From Hofstenia miamia (taxonomy: Eukaryota; Xenacoelomorpha; Acoela; Hofsteniidae): 64,000 nt of DNA. The stretch lies in assembly GCA_900660155.1 (NCBI GenBank), contig CABFPE010000251.1:144362-208361 (forward strand). Direction: 5' to 3'. A program made the translations under genes and the position numbers. The notes under the pieces are model-generated. The model saw nothing but the letters and a program-made list of their open reading frames with translations, did no database searches and was not told the origin of the DNA. Within the stretch, counting starts at the first letter, position 1. Every line of letters starts with the position of its first letter. This document shows positions 59,143 through 64,000 of this stretch, piece by piece.

Positions 59143-59966
59143 AACGGTAATGGACATTTAATCGGAATTGTATGGGAGACTATGAAAATGTCAAGCAACA
59201 TCGGCTGCACTGAGAGAGTTTCTCTATGTTGAGGAAACTCTTAGCCTAAGACAAAAATCTTAACCTCAATAATATATGGAAATTTATGTGTTATTATTAT
59301 AATTTAGTGAAATAGTTGCTTTAAAAATTGAATTATTATGTAAGACATTTTCTATTTGTTTTATACTTTGTTCTCAGTAATAGAAAAACGTTTTATATTG
59401 CTTAAATCACTTTGAAAAATGGATTTTCATAATTACGGCATATTTAACTAAATTCCTTCATATTTTTGTCATAAAAATAAGGTAATCTTTTGTTTTTTTA
59501 AAGTCATATTTCTTGTTTCACTACTAATAATATATTATCCGGTATCCGGCAGTCAAAATATCCGGTATATTTAATTCACTATCCGGATCTCATCCCTAAT
59601 TTAGAATAAAGCAACACACACCTACTGCAGTGATAATCATTTTGAATGTGAAACTGTGCGTACACACGACGTCTAACTATGGTTTTGTTTTATATGTGGT
59701 CAAACTACTTATATACCCGTATACATAATTTTACGGGCATATCGATAGACATATTTCAATAAAAATGATATCAAAAGGACCAATCAATTAACGTTTAAAT
59801 AACTGCATCCCCATATGAGGACAATAGTGTTACATGCTGTGCTTTTCAATTAACCAATAACGTTTTAAATATCATATTTAGCTTACTGTCTGTGTGTTTG
59901 TACATGCTTATTCCACTATTTGTTCTTGATTTTGATAAATAATTGATCATATTTTGTGAAAACATA

Positions 59967-59997
59967 ATGGACAGACCAAAGCGAGCAGCTGCTCAAG
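59967..59997 (+). CDS. candidate first coding exon (MDRPKRAAAQ)
   Basis: An ATG opens MDRPKRAAAQ followed by G and a consensus donor GTAAGT. The basic, alanine-rich start plus perfect donor resembles a short first coding exon of a nuclear protein. No second exon was identified downstream in the window and the gene is unknown. Chance is possible. Confidence 0.25.
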
Positions 59998-60199
59998 GTA
60001 AGTTTTGAATAAATTTTTCCTATACATTTAAAAAAGGAAAAATGAATTATTAATTCGCATTAATTCGTGATGGCATATACAAACTTGTACACCAGGTCTT
60101 ACCAACGAAATAAAATTAAAAGATAATTTTTCGAGTACTTCTTTCAATGTTTAGATGATCATTTAACTCATTTATTCAATGAAACACTAAAACGAGCGT

Positions 60200-61085
60200 A
60201 TTTGCTAATTGCACGCACGGCGCCAGTTGGCCAACTATTGAAACCGCGAGCGGCAAAGTCTACTTAAGAAGGATTAACTGAAACCGCCGGTTGGAATGTA
60301 TTAGCTAATTCAAACTCGCGTAGCCGGTTGGCCAACTGCATTTGTTAATATACACTCGTACAAATAGTGCCCGCAGATTTCATTTGCTAATTCAACGCTA
60401 GTGGCCAACAGACGAGTAATATAGTCGTACTCAAACTTTTCGAATTGAATTCGAAATATTTAGGATTCAAGCTCTAATAATTTTTTGAAGAATAGGCCTA
60501 TTCCGACATCTTTTCAAATTTCGTAGTTTGTTTCGTCAAAATATATTTATTTGCAGTTGATAAAGCAAGTGAAATTTAAAATAATTTATATTTTTCAAGG
60601 GACTTTCATTCGAGTCTGAGTAAAAGTATTAATGATCAAGTTTTGCGAATTCATGCGATTTGGAGAAAATGATCATTATTGTAATACATCTTCTGAAAAT
60701 AATCGAAATGGAACTTGTAAAAGAATATTAATTGCATTTGTTAATTCCAACGCTTAAATTTTTTTAAATTTTTATTATAAACATTACTTCAAAATTTTAT
60801 GAAAGTAAACTATAAATATATAAAATATAATGCAATAATTCAGCTAGTGTACTTAATATACTGTTTTATTGGTTTTACAAAAATGTTAAATATCTGTTAC
60901 AAATTAAAAATACAGTCAAGCATACAAAGACACGTGAAATCTACAATTATAGTTTCGACTGAATCAGTTGGAATGGTTGGCGCGAGCGTCGTAAGCTAAT
61001 AGAATTTAAGAATGGTGAATTAACTAATACAGTCGGAATTATTCGGTCGCCGCTAGCGTGCAAATACGCCCAAATTAGCCCCTTT
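60200..61085. repeat. region with recurring TTTGCTAATT / GCCGGTTGGCCAAC words and inverted edges
   Basis: Words such as GCGTATTTGCTAATTGCACG, GCCAGTTGGCCAAC, GCCGGTTGGCCAAC, GTATTAGCTAATTCAA and CATTTGCTAATTCAACGC recur across 60200-60425. A reversed cluster (read in reverse as GGCGTATTTGCACGCTAGCGG) appears at 60980-61080. It looks like an 880-bp element with GC-rich subterminal repeats. Confidence 0.4.
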
Positions 61086-61089
61086 TAGC

Positions 61090-61990
61090 AAGAATTCTTC
61101 TTGAATATCTTGACGATTTTGACATTGAAAATTAAGAAGTTTACGATGTTTCTGAAAGTTGCAGTGAAATTTCTTGGAATGAAAGTGATGATGACAATAC
61201 TACAACATTCCTATATCAAAAAAATATGGAGCTTAACACCGAAAATCCAGAACTCGATTACTCAGTTTAAGATGGCTTTACTGAGCTTGACATTTTTAAG
61301 ATGTATTTTACTGATAGTGATTTTGAGAATTGGGCCTTCTTCACAAACAAAGCATTTGCTGAAAAGACTGGCACGTGAATAATTCTAACAGCGGCAATTT
61401 TGTGGAATGCTTCTTGTAGCAGGTATGCTAAATCGTCCGCAACTGAAGATGTATTGGTAAAGTGGTTTCAAATTTCATTATTGTGCGAGGAGATGACATA
61501 GGACATGTTTTTAAGATTCGTTATTTGCTGCATCTCAAAGATGCAAATAATCCTGTGGGAGGCACCAGTCTTTTTTTGGAAGATTCAGCTCCTGATAAAT
61601 TCTGTAATATCTGGCGTACAAAAGCTGCCTACTTCCAGGAATATTGATATCGACGAACAAACTGTTCCTTTTGTTGGAAGATGTACACAGCTAAGCAATA
61701 TATTAAAAACAATTGGGCATAACAAACTTTTAATGTCGGCAAATGTTGGGTTGATATTAGATTTTGTAAGGCGCTTATACTGGCATCATCTGCCTCTGGA
61801 AAGACCTCTCATAGTAAAGCAATATAACACCTTTATAGGTGGAGTAGATCGTCATGATCACGTTGTAGAAGTCGGATTGACAACAAAACTGTGAAATGGT
61901 TTTTTTGGCAAGTTTCAGTTTAAACTCGTGGCAAATGCAAACAATGAAATAATGAAAAAAAAGGAATGTAGTGTGATTTTCTTCAAAGAC
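61090..61990 (+). pseudogene. piggyBac-family transposase, decayed
   Basis: Frames encode an acidic N-terminus (SESCSEISWNESDDD-like, about 61150), FTELDIFKMYFTDSDFENWA (about 61270-61340), FKIRYLLHLKDANNP, PDKFCNIW, DIDEQTVPFVGRC (about 61650, catalytic region) and YNTFIGGVDRHDHVV (about 61825). The order matches piggyBac transposases. Several frame changes and stops are present. The downstream CHIHPCTQC stretch could be a remnant of its zinc finger. Confidence 0.65.
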
Positions 61991-62145
61991 TGTCATATTC
62001 ATCCATGCACACAATGCACCAAAAATCGAAAGATCATCAACCCCAATAGCTACAAAAGTCCTAAAGAGAAAAATTTGTTGTTCAACAGCCCAGCGATGTC
62101 TCAAGATACGATAATAAAGTCGATCATGGTCACTTTGGCGCAATA

Positions 62146-63203
62146 CAGGGTGTTCCCCGATGAGGTAAAAATACAAAAAATTATCCAAAGGGTTTTCTTA
62201 ACGGATTCTGAAGTTTTAAATTGTGAAAAATCCAATGGAAGCATTTTCAGAATCCGTCATTGAGGGCTTTTTGAGCTAACCGATATTTTTTATTTTTTGC
62301 AAAAAAGCAAAAAATGATAAATTTCAAATTGTGCAAACAATTATTCCAAGTGTTTTCTCAACGGATTTCAAAACATTAAGGGGCATTCGAGAAAATTCTG
62401 AGACGATATAAGACCTACGCATTTTTTGATAGATCAAAGTTCATTCCTACATCTGTGGCTACCGGAAAAGATGGAATATGCCATTGCACCATTTGTGCCA
62501 TTGCCGGTGGTGGTCTGAATATGCCACAATCTTTCAAAATCTTCCTGGTTCTCGTCCTCACTGTACTTCTCAGTGTCCTGCCAAAGAAGCAAAGTTGTGT
62601 ACTTTGTGTTACTTGGTTTTTTCACGTGGTAAAAGTCATATTTATTCTGAAAGCAATACAATGAGAAAGACGAGCACATTCTTTGGTGCAAATTTAACAG
62701 ATGATGCGGAAAAGTTGGCCTCTTTAATATCGCGGAAAACGTTAAATACAGACATGGAGTGCGAACGGAACTGAATACCCCAAAGAATACGACAATAACT
62801 ATTGAAGTGATTCCACGGTAATCAACTACAGAAAACACGACTAATATTCAAAGGAACATGAATCTAAGCACAAGGCAAACGAATTCTTTGTGCAGAGATT
62901 TGCGGAAATATGGAGGTGCTTCCATGAAGATTGAGCTAAACATCAGGGACAAAGCTGCATTATATAAGTCCAACACTATACGTTTATCATAAGCATAAAA
63001 CATACAAAATGGTTGAGAATTGGCATAGAATAATTTTCTAATAATTTCGATTTTTTATTCGCTAAAAATTTTTGCTAGAAATTTTAAAAGGGCCGTTAAC
63101 ATAAAAATCCCTTCCATTGGATTCCTAGCTTCATAAAACAGAAATCCGTTCAGAAAACACTTGGGAATTTTTTTTTTATTTCCACCTCATTGGGGACACC
63201 GTG
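62146..63203. mobile_element. 1.06-kb element with long inverted ends and a Cys-rich frame
   Basis: From 62146 the left end reads CAGGGTGTTCCCCGATGAGG. From 63203 the right end reversed reads CACGGTGTCCCCAATGAGG, and the match continues for about 60 bases (AAATACAAAAAATT, GTTTTCT.AACGGATT). A third copy of the GTTTTCTCAACGGATTT word lies inside at about 62350. TA occurs at or near both borders. Inside, + strand frames give DGICHCTICAIAGGG (about 62470) and KLCTLCYLVFSRGKSHIYSE (about 62590). Confidence 0.6.
62385..62775 (+). pseudogene. Cys-rich zinc-binding-like reading frame within the inverted-repeat element
   Basis: Read across one frame change near 62540 the frames supply DRSKFIPTSVATGKDG, C-x-C-x-x-C, then LCTLCYLVFSRGKSH and a tail AEKLASLISRKTLNTD. 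Spaced C-x-x-C pairs followed by S-R-G-x-S-H resemble a transposon-associated Cys-rich domain of unknown function and, loosely, the N-terminal zinc-binding region of RAG1. No catalytic domain is present. Confidence 0.4.
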
Positions 63204-64000
63204 AGTACATATTAAAATTGATTTTTGGGATTAGCATACAAAGAAAAAATGAACTAAGAAATATATGAATTTCACGCAGTTGAATATTTTGTAACTACAA
63301 ATGCATTGTATTAGTGGTGGGGTGGCTAGTTTCAAAATATATTTTTGATGTTCTAGAAATTTTGCTTTTGTTTAGCTGATTCACATAATTGAGACCTAGT
63401 GTCCACAATTGAATGTATGCTCCAAAACGTTGTGTGTATGGTTCGCTTTGCATATATGTAACATACAACTGTGCCGAAATAAGAAATATGTCATTTCATA
63501 AAAAACTTGGACCTGAAATAGTTATCCGATTAATCGCAATTAATCAGACAGATTAATGAGAACAAACATAATAACTGAGGAGATTACTTAAATTTTAAAT
63601 CCTAGCCCTAATTTTTATACACTATATTATTATGTGCACACCTTATGTGTATGTTTGAAAGTTCGAATTGAAGCATGTTTGTATTTTGGAAATTTCTTAG
63701 ATAAAGCATCACAAAAACATTAAAATCGCATATTTGCTCTATCACAAAGGAATTTGGACTATAATGGGCTAAGAAAACTGGTCCTATAAATATGAAGCAT
63801 ACAGCAATTTTATCATTTCGATTATCAAAGGAATAGGAAAAAATGAAGAGACAAAAATGTGTGAATATTTTTCACACACTTTCATAAATATAAAACTGTT
63901 TTACGAACATGAAAGTAGCCGGATTTTAGGCATTAACCCAAAAATGTAAAAGTACGGACTAAAAGATGTGTTAAAAGAAAACATCACACCAAATATAATG
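63204..64000. other. AT-rich DNA to window end, nothing recognised
   Basis: No supportable feature on either strand. Confidence 0.45.

Larger units (their letters stand above)
57896..59599 (-). mobile_element. hAT-type element with nested LINE tail
   Basis: The left end TAGTGATGTGACGAAATCCGG and the right end reversed (TTAGGGATGAGATCCGG) are followed by repeated CCGG-rich subterminal words (ATCCGGTA and similar). Flanking 8-mers ATTAGAAT (57888-57895) and TTTAGAAT (59600-59607) agree at seven of eight. Just inside the left end the minus strand encodes DVSEELVFLPDNFHI, like the hAT C-terminus. A LINE 3' tail (58520-58770) and an unassigned frame lie inside. Confidence 0.55.

Noticed and set aside
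61775-62188. 137-codon minus-strand frame
   Set aside because: Antisense shadow of the piggyBac remnant and its downstream Cys-rich stretch.

Overview
The window is about 64 kb of AT-rich, repeat-laden DNA from an invertebrate animal genome. The basis is short exons with GT-AG (once GC-AG) introns, metazoan-type alpha-tubulin and DNA polymerase epsilon, and a mixture of LINEs, Tc1/mariner, hAT, piggyBac, Mutator-like and one Ty3/Gypsy fossil. I cannot name the species. The assembly is a draft: there is a 202-base N run, single Ns that sit between exactly repeated blocks, and a Nextera mate-pair junction adapter left in the sequence.

Layout. 0.7-2.1 kb (+): an intact single-exon alpha-tubulin gene. 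2.1-5.2 kb: mostly empty, with one orphan exon-like block at 3.05 kb and adapter sequence at 4.03-4.06 kb. 5.2-10.8 kb (+): a damaged L1/Tx1-type LINE with ORF1, endonuclease and RT, part of it duplicated around a single N. 11.1-11.7 kb: a piggyBac C-terminal remnant. 12.2-12.4 kb: a GIY-YIG fragment. 12.6-16.3 kb (+): a CR1-type LINE with an SGNH-esterase ORF1, a degenerate 2A-like motif at the start of ORF2 and an (ATTCT)n tail. 16.3-19.2 kb (-): pieces of two further LINE copies. 20.3-21.8 kb: a dispersed repeat and a hAT-type non-autonomous element. 22.0-25.0 kb (-): a broken Ty3/Gypsy-type fossil.

25.8-53.6 kb (-): the 3' part of POLE, the DNA polymerase epsilon catalytic subunit. Sixteen exons, with intron phases agreeing at all 15 junctions, encode the C-terminal roughly 840 residues: the inactive C-terminal polymerase-like module and the CysA/CysB metal-binding region. 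Its upstream exons, carrying the exonuclease and active polymerase, were not found and probably lie beyond the window. The introns hold most of the mobile DNA, including a LINE split by a mariner-like MITE, piggyBac/hAT/mariner debris, an intact-looking 1.3-kb mariner with a complete 351-codon transposase, and a hAT element with a perfect 8-bp target duplication.

54.3-63.2 kb: LINE, Mutator-like, hAT and piggyBac remnants, and a 1.06-kb element with long inverted ends enclosing a Cys-rich zinc-finger-like reading frame. The two host genes have unrelated functions (microtubules; leading-strand DNA synthesis), and nothing shows that they act together. The least explained items are the Cys-rich inverted-repeat element, a phase-compatible alternative last exon for POLE, the 2A-like motif in the CR1 element, and a U1-snRNA-like 16-mer in the region leading into the Tx1-like LINE.
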